Positions 1 through 5,446 of a stretch of DNA of 6,147 nt are shown one piece after another. The position numbers were made by a program, and so were the translations under genes. This DNA is from Anaerolineae bacterium (GTDB taxonomy: Bacteria > Chloroflexota > Anaerolineae > B4-G1), in NCBI GenBank assembly GCA_030612585.1, contig JAUWNP010000241.1:1-6147 (forward strand), given 5' to 3'. The notes under the pieces are model-generated. The model ran no database searches and had not been told where the DNA came from. It saw nothing but the letters and a program-made list of their open reading frames with translations. Positions within the stretch are counted from its first letter, which is position 1. Each line of letters opens with the position of its first letter.

Positions 1-364
1 GAACTAGGTCATATTGCTGTATGAGGGTTTCCGCTGGAATGCCAAGCCCTGTTTCAAGATTCCGAATCATCCTCAGTGTAAGGCGACGCTTACGGTTCAG
101 AATCTCAGAAACGCGGGCACGGCTCCCAATGTAAGGCTCCAGGTCCCGACGCGACAGACCACGGCTTTCCACGTGGTATTCAATGGCCTCAATAGGGTCT
201 GGCGGAGGGATGGGGTAATGTTTGTTTTCGTAGGCTTCTACAAGCGTTACCAATATTTCCAATCGGTCCCCTTCGGGCGTATCGGGCTCAGCGTCAAAAA
301 GGCGGTCTATCTCTTCCAGTGCAGCCTGATAGTCCTCATTGGTTTTAATGGGTTTAATATTCAC
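1..364 (-). CDS. higA: HigA-type antitoxin, 3' end cut by the window edge
   Basis: The antitoxin of a type II toxin-antitoxin pair; it should bind and neutralise the HigB mRNA interferase and repress the operon promoter. 121 codons are visible, close to the usual family length, with no stop before the edge. The N-terminus reads NIKPIKTNEDYQAALEEIDR, the typical start of the COG5499 HigA group. A helix-turn-helix region follows at about residues 70-115 (LSRRDLEPYIG, then SRARVSEILNRKRRLT, then IRNLETGLGIPAETLI). The start is GTG at 364-362: a GGGAGG lies 7 nt upstream and the family N-terminus begins exactly there. An in-frame ATG at 406-404 would add 14 residues but has no ribosome-binding site. 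Only one base separates this start from the higB stop codon, so translation is probably coupled. Base composition is visibly less GC-rich than the ABC genes, compatible with separate acquisition. Confidence 0.9.
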   Translation of the reverse strand, partial: MNIKPIKTNEDYQAALEEIDRLFDAEPDTPEGDRLEILVTLVEAYENKHYPIPPPDPIEAIEYHVESRGLSRRDLEPYIGSRARVSEILNRKRRLTLRMIRNLETGLGIPAETLIQQYDLV

Positions 365-365
365 A

Positions 366-671
366 CTAAGACCTCCCACACAGTCTCGCAACGTCTGTTT
401 TGTCATATTCATTATGGGTGTCAGCGAAGAGGATTTCAATAAGGCCAAATTCGTAGTTTATCTTAACCACTATGCGATAGCTGTTGCCCTTAATATTGAA
501 CACCACGCACTTACCACTGATAAAGCTTGCTGTAGCATAACGCGCTTTGATGTCACGTGATGTTTTCCAACTTGCACTTTTAATATCTGCACGCCAGGCT
601 CGCAATCGCCCTCGGACATCCGCGTGCTTTCTTTCGCATTCATCGAGAATTGACGCACCAACGATACGCAT
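366..671 (-). CDS. higB: HigB-type toxin (RelE-superfamily mRNA interferase)
   Basis: A 101-residue protein matching the HigB_toxin family (PF09907), ribosome-dependent mRNA interferases of the RelE/ParE fold. Recognisable segments are the N-terminal MRIVGASILDECERKHADV, then LRAWRADIKSASWKT, DIKARYATASFI, VVFNIKGNSYRIVVKINYE and the C-terminal THNEYDKTDVARL; the NIKGN-YR-VVK strand and the HNEYDK motif are the family's strongest marks. Toxin precedes antitoxin, the standard higBA order, opposite to most relBE pairs. The length is normal and nothing looks broken, so the toxin is probably functional. I see no good Shine-Dalgarno sequence before the ATG, and the candidate promoter lies so close that the leader would be only about 14 nt. 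That may hold toxin translation low relative to the antitoxin, whose ribosome-binding site is strong. Confidence 0.92.
   Translation of the reverse strand: MRIVGASILDECERKHADVRGRLRAWRADIKSASWKTSRDIKARYATASFISGKCVVFNIKGNSYRIVVKINYEFGLIEILFADTHNEYDKTDVARLCGRS
372..377 (-). promoter_or_regulatory. Ribosome-binding site of higA, inside the end of higB
   Basis: GGGAGG, 7 nt before the GTG at 364. It is the only strong site near the junction and decides for GTG over the upstream ATG at 406. Confidence 0.75.
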
Positions 672-691
672 ACTATACCACTGTGATCTAT

Positions 692-720
692 ATTATACAA
701 CAGTCCCAATTTGGGAACAA
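692..720 (-). promoter_or_regulatory. Probable sigma-70 promoter of higBA
   Basis: On the minus strand a perfect -10 box TATAAT (697-692) stands 17 bp downstream of TTGTTC (720-715), a partial -35 match (first three bases). A transcription start near 685 would leave a very short leader before the higB ATG at 671. A second -10-like TATAGT at 677-672 abuts the ATG and is probably chance. Confidence 0.6.
704..716. promoter_or_regulatory. Palindromic operator candidate in the higBA promoter spacer
   Basis: TCCCAA-T-TTGGGA is a perfect 6+6 inverted repeat with a 1-nt centre. It lies between and partly over the -35 and -10 boxes. HigA proteins bind palindromes in their own promoters, so this is the natural candidate for autorepression. 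The site is seen; its role is inferred. Confidence 0.5.
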
Positions 721-810
721 GTGACAAATGTCACACTTACGTTGTTGAGTATAGCCTCACTTTGCTCAGGAGTCAAACTCCGCAGCGCCAGCACCGCAAG
801 CCAGGCAACA

Positions 811-845
811 CAAAACCGCCCCAGCCGTTTGCCGGTCGGGGCGGT
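811..845 (-). terminator. Probable intrinsic terminator after the second ABC gene
   Basis: Read on the minus strand, ACCGCCCC (845-838) and GGGGCGGT (822-815) form a perfect 8-bp GC-rich stem around a 15-nt loop, followed by a short T run (TTT at 814-812, then G). It lies about 80 bp after the stop of the ABC gene and before the higBA promoter, where an operon end is expected. The T-tract is short, so efficiency is uncertain. I see no gene in the rest of 721-926. Confidence 0.55.
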
Positions 846-926
846 CGTTTCGCCGTCACTCACGCGCCCACAGCGCCAGCGCCCACCAGCACAAGGCCGA
901 TGGACGCATCTGTGCGAGACCTAGCG

Positions 927-2777
927 TTACTCCTGCCGGATGTCAACTTCCAACGGCATGCGCAAGTCTGTTTCTTCAAAGTCCCAAGGTCTGTACTCCA
1001 GCGACTGGTGACGGAAGTAGGTATTATATAACTCGGCGTAGTGACCGGACTGGGCCAGCAGCCCCTCGTGGTCTCCCTCCTCGATGATGCGGCCATCGCG
1101 GATGACGATGATGCGGTCGGCATGCCTGACGGTGGAAAGGCGGTGCGCGATGACGATAGATGTGCGGCCTCGCATCACCATCTCCAGCCCATCCTGGATC
1201 TGCGCCTCGGTGAAGGGGTCCACGCTGGCGGTGGCCTCGTCGAGGATAAAGATGGCGGGGTCGTGCAGGAGCACCCGCGCCAGCGCGACCAGTTGTCGTT
1301 GACCCATCGAAAGCCGCGCCCCTCGCTCCCCCACGTCGGTCTGCAGGCCGTCGGGCAGGGTCTCCAGCCAGTCGCCGCCGCCCACCTGGCGGGCTGCCTC
1401 CTCGACCTCGGCTTCGCCGGCCTCGGGCTTGCCGTAGCGGACGTTGTCACCCACCGTGCCGGAGAAGAGAAACGGCACCTGGGGCACGATCCCCAACCGT
1501 CGCCGGTACTGGGCCAGATCGAAGGAGCGGATGTCCTGTCCGTCCACCAGGATCTGCCCAGACTGAAACTCGTAGAAGCGCGCCAGGAGCCGTGCCAGGC
1601 TGGTCTTGCCCGCGCCGGTATGGCCCACCAGCGCCACGTTCTCCCCCGCTTCTACGGTCAGCGAGAAGTCGGGCAGTACCACCTCGTCACCGGTATAGGA
1701 GAAAGTCACGTCGCGGAATTCGACCCGCCCCTTCAACTCCGGCACCGGCCTGCTCCCGGGCTGGGCGACCCTGGGCTCAGCATCCATCAGCGCGAAGACC
1801 CGCTCGGCAGCCGAGAGGCCATCCTGGAACTGGCTCCAGAAGGAGGCGATGCCGACCAGCGGGAACCAGAAGTAGCCCATCGCCATCGTAAAGAGGAACC
1901 ACTCGCCTGGCGAGATGGCCCCCCGCAGCGCATTGTGCCCGCCGAAGTAGAGCGTGACCGCCAGGGCGATACCGAAGGTGCCCCCCAGCAGGGGGAAGAT
2001 GGATATGAGCGTCAGCCCACGTACCAGGTTGACCTTGTAGGTCCGCCGGTTCAACGCGGCGAACTCGTCGTACATCGTCGCTTCCTGACGGAAGGACTTG
2101 GCGACCCCGATACCGCTGACCGATTCCTGAATATTGGCGTTGACCTGGGCCAGGATACGGCGGGCGTTCTGCGTGACCCGGCGGGCGATACGCCGGAAAC
2201 CCAGCGCCAGCACGACGACAACGGGACTCATCGCCAGCATCAGCAGCGTCAACCCTGGCTGGATGGTGAACAGCGCGACCACCATGATGAACACTACCAG
2301 CACCTGGCTCAACAGGTTCATCGCCAGGTCCACGACGGCGGCAAAGTCCTGCGTATCCGAGGTGACGCGGCTGACGATCTTGCCGCTGGGGTGTTCGTCG
2401 AAGAAGGAGAAGTCACGCCGGGTGACGGCGCTGAAGACGTCCTCGCGCAGTTGCAGCACCACATCGCCGATGGCACGCGCGGAGAAGGTCTGGCGGACGA
2501 AGTTGAAGAGCCACGAGAACAATCGCAGCCCCAGGATGCCAGCCGCCAGCACAACCAGGAGCCGTGAAGTCGGGGTCTCCAACAGCAAGTCCAGGCCCCG
2601 CGAGATGAGGATCGGCACGCCGGTATCAAGCAGCGAGCCCAACGCGATCATCAGGGCGACGAGCAGCATGGCGCGCAGTTGCGGGCGGAAGTAGCCCAGG
2701 ATGCGGCGCAAGAGTTCGACGTCGCCGTACTCCCGGTCGTAGGATTCAGTGTCGAGGCCGTCCAGAATAAAAGCCAA
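927..2777 (-). CDS. ABC exporter half-transporter, consensus-Walker-B subunit (permease-ATPase fusion)
   Basis: 616 residues, normal for a type IV (B-family) exporter half. The membrane domain has six likely segments near residues 36-58, 73-93, 153-172, 175-192, 255-278 and 290-313. The ATPase domain starts near 351: A-loop Tyr361, Walker A GHTGAGKT (385-392), Q-loop Gln433, signature LSMGQ (489-493), Walker B ILDE with catalytic Glu514, D-loop SVD (518-520), H-loop His545. The signature departs from LSGGQ by Met for the first Gly; all else is consensus. In heterodimeric exporters the consensus-Walker-B partner typically carries the weakened signature, so this is probably the partner of the gene at 3237-5207. 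The substrate cannot be told from sequence (drugs, lipids or peptides are all possible). The start is TTG at 2777-2775, the first start-type codon after an in-frame stop, with AGGAGG 4 nt upstream. The C-terminal ~20 residues are acidic (EETDLRMPLEVDIRQE). Confidence 0.95.
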   Translation of the reverse strand: MAFILDGLDTESYDREYGDVELLRRILGYFRPQLRAMLLVALMIALGSLLDTGVPILISRGLDLLLETPTSRLLVVLAAGILGLRLFSWLFNFVRQTFSARAIGDVVLQLREDVFSAVTRRDFSFFDEHPSGKIVSRVTSDTQDFAAVVDLAMNLLSQVLVVFIMVVALFTIQPGLTLLMLAMSPVVVVLALGFRRIARRVTQNARRILAQVNANIQESVSGIGVAKSFRQEATMYDEFAALNRRTYKVNLVRGLTLISIFPLLGGTFGIALAVTLYFGGHNALRGAISPGEWFLFTMAMGYFWFPLVGIASFWSQFQDGLSAAERVFALMDAEPRVAQPGSRPVPELKGRVEFRDVTFSYTGDEVVLPDFSLTVEAGENVALVGHTGAGKTSLARLLARFYEFQSGQILVDGQDIRSFDLAQYRRRLGIVPQVPFLFSGTVGDNVRYGKPEAGEAEVEEAARQVGGGDWLETLPDGLQTDVGERGARLSMGQRQLVALARVLLHDPAIFILDEATASVDPFTEAQIQDGLEMVMRGRTSIVIAHRLSTVRHADRIIVIRDGRIIEEGDHEGLLAQSGHYAELYNTYFRHQSLEYRPWDFEETDLRMPLEVDIRQE

Positions 2778-2781
2778 AGTG

Positions 2782-2787
2782 CCTCCT
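2782..2787 (-). promoter_or_regulatory. Ribosome-binding site supporting a TTG start
   Basis: AGGAGG 4 nt before TTG at 2777. The in-frame TGA at 2789-2787 overlaps it, so no longer start is possible. It sits just outside the left cassette repeat, which therefore left it intact. Confidence 0.7.
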
Positions 2788-2791
2788 CAGA

Positions 2792-2872
2792 GCCCCCCCT
2801 CAGTCCCCCCCAATTCTGGGGGGGAAGGACTCCCCTCCACCAGAGTTGGGGGAGGGGCCGGGGGTGGGGGCT
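2792..2872. repeat. Left hairpin-rich inverted repeat of the DUF559 cassette
   Basis: From outside inward: hairpin H1, stem CCCCCCCA (2805-2812) with TGGGGGGG (2817-2824) and a 4-nt loop; hairpin H2, CCCCTCCACCA (2832-2842) with TGGGGGAGGGG (2847-2857), one mismatch; then a G-rich stretch ending at 2872, 3 bp before the DUF559 stop codon. Positions 2792-2827 match the reverse complement of 3332-3367 at 34 of 36 bases. Positions 2850-2872 match 3369-3391 directly at 22 of 23. The run GGGGG-A-GGGG-CC-GGGGG-T-GGGGG (2848-2870) meets the usual G-quadruplex pattern on the plus strand. Confidence 0.85.
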
Positions 2873-2875
2873 TGT

Positions 2876-3232
2876 CTACCCACAGGCCGTCGCGATCTCC
2901 ACCAGTACCGTTTCGATATCCCGTTCCACTTGCTCATTGCTGAACCGAATCACGTGATAACCATACGCTTCAAACTGCTCCGTGCGCGCCTCGTCATGCT
3001 CTGCCTGAGATTTGTGGATGCCGCCGTCAATTTCGACAACCAGCCGATGCGCTGGACAATAGAAGTCGGCAATGAATGGCCCCAGGGGATGTTGTCGCCG
3101 AAACTTCAGACCATTGAGTTGCTTGGCTCGCAGTCTCTGCCACAGAGCCTTTTCGGCTGGTGTCATTCGCTGCCGCAATTCCTTGGCTCGCTGCTGTACC
3201 GCTGCCGATGTGCGGATACGACGGGTTCTCAT
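2876..3232 (-). CDS. DUF559 endonuclease-domain protein (Vsr-like)
   Basis: 118 residues, matching the DUF559 family (PF04480), related to Vsr mismatch endonuclease and the wider PD-(D/E)XK fold. Visible marks in order: MTPAEKALWQRLR (about 23-35), LKFRRQHPLGPFIADFYCP (about 42-60) with the conserved Asp of ADF, VVEIDGGIH (about 65-73) with the conserved Glu-x-Asp, and the C-terminal GYHVIRFSNEQVERDIETVL. The N-terminus is very basic (RTRRIRT), fitting nucleic-acid contact. The start is ATG at 3232-3230 with AAGGAG 8 nt upstream; a longer frame from 3292 would only translate repeat DNA into Gly/Arg. The stop codon of the upstream ABC gene (3239-3237) lies between this ribosome-binding site and the ATG, so the genes are probably coupled. 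The biological role of stand-alone DUF559 proteins is not established. It has no obvious link to transport. Confidence 0.88.
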   Translation of the reverse strand: MRTRRIRTSAAVQQRAKELRQRMTPAEKALWQRLRAKQLNGLKFRRQHPLGPFIADFYCPAHRLVVEIDGGIHKSQAEHDEARTEQFEAYGYHVIRFSNEQVERDIETVLVEIATACG

Positions 3233-3236
3233 TCTC

Positions 3237-5207
3237 CTAACTCCTTTTCTCTGCCCCCCTCCGCGCCCTCTCCCCCCGGCCCCCTCTCCCAAAACTGCTG
3301 GGAGAGGGGGAGCAGGCTCTCCCCTCCCCTACTTCCCCCCCAGGATTGGGGGGGATTGAGGGGGGGCAGGGAGGGGCTGGGGGTGGGGGCTGCAGCGGCA
3401 GCAATGCAACGTCGTAGCGGGCGAAGATGCGGCGGTACGGTTCGCAGCGGGCCAGTAACTCATCGTGCGCACCCTCGTCCACCAGTTCACCCCGGCGCAG
3501 GACCAGGATACGATCGGCCCAGCGAATCTGCGAGAGGCGGTGGGTGATGATAAAGGTGGTACGCCCTTCCTGGACAGCACGCATCGCCCGCTGAATCTGA
3601 TCTTCGGTGGCGCTATCTATCGCGCTCGTCGAGTCGTCGAGGATCAGGATGCGCGGGTCGGCCAGAAAGGCGCGGGCGATGGCGATCCGCTGTCGCTGCC
3701 CGCCGGAGAGGGTCACGCCGCGCTCGCCGACCTCCGATTCGTACCCCCCAGGGAAGCCGGTGATGAACTCGTGGGCCTGCGCCTGGCGGGCATAAGACTC
3801 GACCTCCTCCAGGCTGGCCTGTTGCCCAGCGCCGAAAGCGATGTTTTCGGCGATGGAACGGGAGAAGAGGAAGATGTCCTGCTCGATGGCCGAGATCTGC
3901 GAGCGCAACGATTGCAGGTTCCAATCGCGCACGTCCACGCCGTCTACGAGTATGCGCCCCTCAGTCACGTCGTAGATGCGGTCAATCAGCCGGGTGAGCG
4001 TCGTCTTACCGGAGCCGGTCTGCCCAACGATGGCGATGGTCTCGCCGGGGCGGGCGTGGAAACTGACGTTCCTGAGCACCGGCTGGCCGTCGTAGCCGAA
4101 ACTGACGTTCTCAAAGACCACCTCGCCCCGGATCGGTTTAGCCGCGCCGGCCTCGTTCTCGTCCAGTTCGGTCTCAGTGTTGAGCACGGCCAGGATGCGC
4201 GTTGCGCTGGAGACCCCCATCTGCATCAGGGTGAACGTGAAGAGCGAAAAGAAGGTGGGAAAGCGCAGCAGGCCGAGCAAGCCGACGTAGGCGACGACGT
4301 CGCCGGCGGTCAGCGCCCCTCTCTGGAAGAGGAGCAGCGCCTGCAGGATGCCGCCGGCGAAGGCGAAGGCGAAAACGAGGAAGGGGAGGTAGCGCGCCTG
4401 GATCTCGCCCCGCCGCACGAAGAAATCGCGGAACTTGCGGGCGTCGCCGGCGAACTTGTGCTGCTCCTGGGTTTCCTGCGCGTTCGCTTTGACCACCTCG
4501 ATGCCGGAGATCGTCTCAGCCAGGCCGGCGTTCATGGCGCCGAACTGTTCGCGCAGCGCACCGGAGACGGGATTGAGTTCACGGGTGTAGCGGCGCAGCG
4601 TGACGGCAAAGAGCGCGACGTAGACCAGCGGTATCAGCAGCAGTTGGGCCTGCAACATCCCGATGGCGACGATGGGCACCACCAGCCCCAGCAGTGAGTC
4701 GAACATCAGGCTGACGCCGGGGCTGAGCATCAGGTTGAGTTGGTGCACGTCGTTGGTGGCGCGCGCCATCAGATCTCCGACGCGCTGCCGGCTGTGAAAG
4801 GTGAGGCTCTTGCCCAGCAGGCTGACGTAGAGTTCGTCGCGCGCGTCCCGCTCTACGTGTTGGGCCAGGAACTCCACCGCCACGTTGCGGGCCAGGCCGA
4901 GCAGTCCCTGACCAATGCGGGCACCCATCACGCTCAGCGCGATCCAGAGTAAGGTCTGCGAACTGGCTTCCAGGCCGAACCACTCAAAAGGTAGCCCTTC
5001 GAGCAGACCCAGCATGCCAAGAACGCAGTCGAAGGCTCGCCCGGGCAACACGCGGGCCCAGGAGGCCATCGTATTGGCCAGGATGCCAGCCAGCGCCATC
5101 CCCAGCGGCGGGAGCGGGTAACGTAGGATGTGCGAGAGGATCCAGCGCACAGGGCTGGTGCGGTTGTAGCGGTATTCGGTGGTGGGGGTGAACTCTCGTT
5201 TGGTCAA
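3237..5207 (-). CDS. ABC exporter half-transporter, degenerate-Walker-B subunit, with a repeat-encoded C-terminal tail
   Basis: 656 residues, about 50 more than usual. The membrane domain has six likely segments near residues 33-55, 85-106, 163-185, 187-205, 273-296 and 300-330. The ATPase domain begins near 362: Walker A GQTGSGKT (395-402), Q-loop Gln443, consensus signature LSGGQ (500-504), Walker B LILDD, D-loop AID (529-531), H-loop His556. The catalytic Glu position is Asp525, as in the degenerate subunit of TM287/288-type heterodimers. Paired with the gene at 927-2777 it gives one consensus ATP site (that gene's Glu514 with this LSGGQ) and one degenerate site (this Asp525 with that LSMGQ). 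The family-like end is near YRRIFARYDVALLPL (591-605). Residues from about 606 onward, Pro-rich then Gly/Arg-rich, are translated from the cassette repeat and look acquired. The start is TTG at 5207-5205 with AGGAG 5 nt upstream; the next Met is residue 37, inside the first membrane segment. Substrate unknown. Confidence 0.95.
   Translation of the reverse strand: MTKREFTPTTEYRYNRTSPVRWILSHILRYPLPPLGMALAGILANTMASWARVLPGRAFDCVLGMLGLLEGLPFEWFGLEASSQTLLWIALSVMGARIGQGLLGLARNVAVEFLAQHVERDARDELYVSLLGKSLTFHSRQRVGDLMARATNDVHQLNLMLSPGVSLMFDSLLGLVVPIVAIGMLQAQLLLIPLVYVALFAVTLRRYTRELNPVSGALREQFGAMNAGLAETISGIEVVKANAQETQEQHKFAGDARKFRDFFVRRGEIQARYLPFLVFAFAFAGGILQALLLFQRGALTAGDVVAYVGLLGLLRFPTFFSLFTFTLMQMGVSSATRILAVLNTETELDENEAGAAKPIRGEVVFENVSFGYDGQPVLRNVSFHARPGETIAIVGQTGSGKTTLTRLIDRIYDVTEGRILVDGVDVRDWNLQSLRSQISAIEQDIFLFSRSIAENIAFGAGQQASLEEVESYARQAQAHEFITGFPGGYESEVGERGVTLSGGQRQRIAIARAFLADPRILILDDSTSAIDSATEDQIQRAMRAVQEGRTTFIITHRLSQIRWADRILVLRRGELVDEGAHDELLARCEPYRRIFARYDVALLPLQPPPPAPPCPPSIPPNPGGEVGEGRACSPSPSSFGRGGRGERARRGAEKRS
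3241..3246 (-). promoter_or_regulatory. Ribosome-binding site of the DUF559 gene
   Basis: AAGGAG 8 nt before ATG 3232, at the very end of the upstream ABC reading frame. It decides the start against the longer frame from 3292. Confidence 0.7.
3272..3391. repeat. Right hairpin-rich inverted repeat of the DUF559 cassette, with an extra outer G-rich copy
   Basis: From the gene outward: a CCCCCCGG stretch; hairpin H2, a perfect 12-bp stem CCCCCTCTCCCA (3280-3291) with TGGGAGAGGGGG (3299-3310) and a 7-nt loop; hairpin H1, CCCCCCCA (3335-3342) with TGGGGGGG (3347-3354) and a 4-nt loop. Positions 3332-3367 are the inverted partner of 2792-2827. Beyond the cassette end, 3369-3391 repeats 2850-2872 in direct orientation. 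On the plus strand 3348-3389 contains six runs of three or more G. All of this lies inside the reading frame of the upstream ABC gene. Confidence 0.85.
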
Positions 5208-5212
5208 TTGGT

Positions 5213-5217
5213 CTCCT
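5213..5217 (-). promoter_or_regulatory. Ribosome-binding site supporting a TTG start
   Basis: AGGAG 5 nt before TTG 5207. There is no ATG nearby in frame; this site is the reason for choosing TTG. Confidence 0.65.
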
Positions 5218-5236
5218 GGGTGGGCCGCGCCGTGAA

Positions 5237-5263
5237 GTAGGGGCGCAGTAACCGCGCCCTTAC
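5237..5263. repeat. Imperfect palindrome in the ABC operon leader
   Basis: GTAGGGGCGC (5237-5246) pairs with GCGCCCTTAC (5254-5263) at 9 of 10 positions, the tenth being a G/T wobble, around a 7-nt loop. It resembles dispersed REP-like palindromes with GTAGGGGCG arms. It lies 30 nt before the ABC start, so in RNA it could affect translation. A single copy is seen in this window. Confidence 0.55.
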
Positions 5264-5295
5264 AGGGCAGTGTGGCCCGGCTTGCCGATAGGGGT

Positions 5296-5324
5296 AGTAC
5301 AGCGGAAAGTGGGGATTAAGGCAA
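5296..5324 (-). promoter_or_regulatory. Weak promoter candidate for the ABC operon
   Basis: On the minus strand TTGCCT (5324-5319), 17 bp, TGTACT (5301-5296), each matching consensus at 4 of 6 bases. It lies just after the 5330-5360 hairpin. This is the best candidate I see upstream of the TTG start, but such matches arise by chance. Confidence 0.22.
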
Positions 5325-5329
5325 AGCGA

Positions 5330-5360
5330 AGCCCGGCGCGAGAGGGGGGAGCGCCGGGCT
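5330..5360. terminator. Strong GC-rich hairpin, possible terminator of the GxxExxY transcript
   Basis: AGCCCGGCGC (5330-5339) and GCGCCGGGCT (5351-5360) form a perfect 10-bp stem around an 11-nt loop. On the minus strand it is followed by TCGCTTTGCC, T-containing but not a clean U-tract. It lies about 85 bp after the GxxExxY stop codon and 120 bp before the ABC start, so it could end the first transcript or act as a leader element of the second. Confidence 0.4.
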
Positions 5361-5381
5361 CTCAGCACACCGGCGGAAATT

Positions 5382-5435
5382 GGAACCACTGAGTCACTGA
5401 AAAACACTGACAGCACTGATACAGTGCCTCAGTGA
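5382..5435. repeat. Left CACTGA repeat next to the GxxExxY gene
   Basis: Four CACTGA words (5387, 5395, 5405, 5414) at 8-10 nt steps, then TCAGTG at 5429. Positions 5385-5419 match 5897-5931 directly at 31 of 35 bases. GCACTG-ATA-CAGTGC (5413-5427) is a perfect small hairpin. It lies just after the gene's stop codon at 5447. Confidence 0.85.
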
Positions 5436-5446
5436 TCCCAATACTC

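Larger units (their letters stand above)
2792..3367 (-). mobile_element. Candidate mobile cassette: DUF559 nuclease gene between terminal inverted repeats
   Basis: About 576 bp. A single small nuclease-domain gene is enclosed by two inverted copies of a two-hairpin repeat, arranged symmetrically as H1 outside, H2 inside, then a CCGGGGG-type stretch, then the gene. It lies exactly between two genes that look like partners of one heterodimeric transporter. No target-site duplication is obvious, and low-complexity C/G runs make the exact ends uncertain. There is no transposase, so if it moves, the nuclease itself or a factor acting in trans must be responsible. The repeats and layout are seen; mobility is inferred. 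Confidence 0.45.

Noticed and set aside
365..406. In-frame ATG 14 codons upstream as the higA start
   Set aside because: It has no ribosome-binding site, while the family N-terminus and a GGGAGG fit the GTG at 364.
14..442. Plus-strand frame of 142 codons over the higA region
   Set aside because: The minus strand carries clear HigA and HigB sequence with a ribosome-binding site; the plus frame matches nothing I know.
1041..2567. Long plus-strand frame of 508 codons opposite the second ABC gene
   Set aside because: It is antisense to a conserved ABC exporter; its product is rich in His, Gln, Asp and Arg with no domain or motif, as expected for a GC-rich antisense shadow.
3233..3292. 20-codon N-terminal extension of the DUF559 protein
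   Set aside because: It only translates repeat DNA into Gly/Arg, and the ribosome-binding site with correct spacing points to the ATG at 3232.
3465..4697. Plus-strand frame of 410 codons opposite the first ABC gene
   Set aside because: Same reason: it mirrors conserved transporter codons, has low-complexity acidic composition and no recognisable family.
5204..5416. 70-codon minus-strand frame overlapping the ABC start, possible leader peptide
   Set aside because: It is made of hairpin and repeat DNA, is in a different frame from its neighbours and resembles no family.
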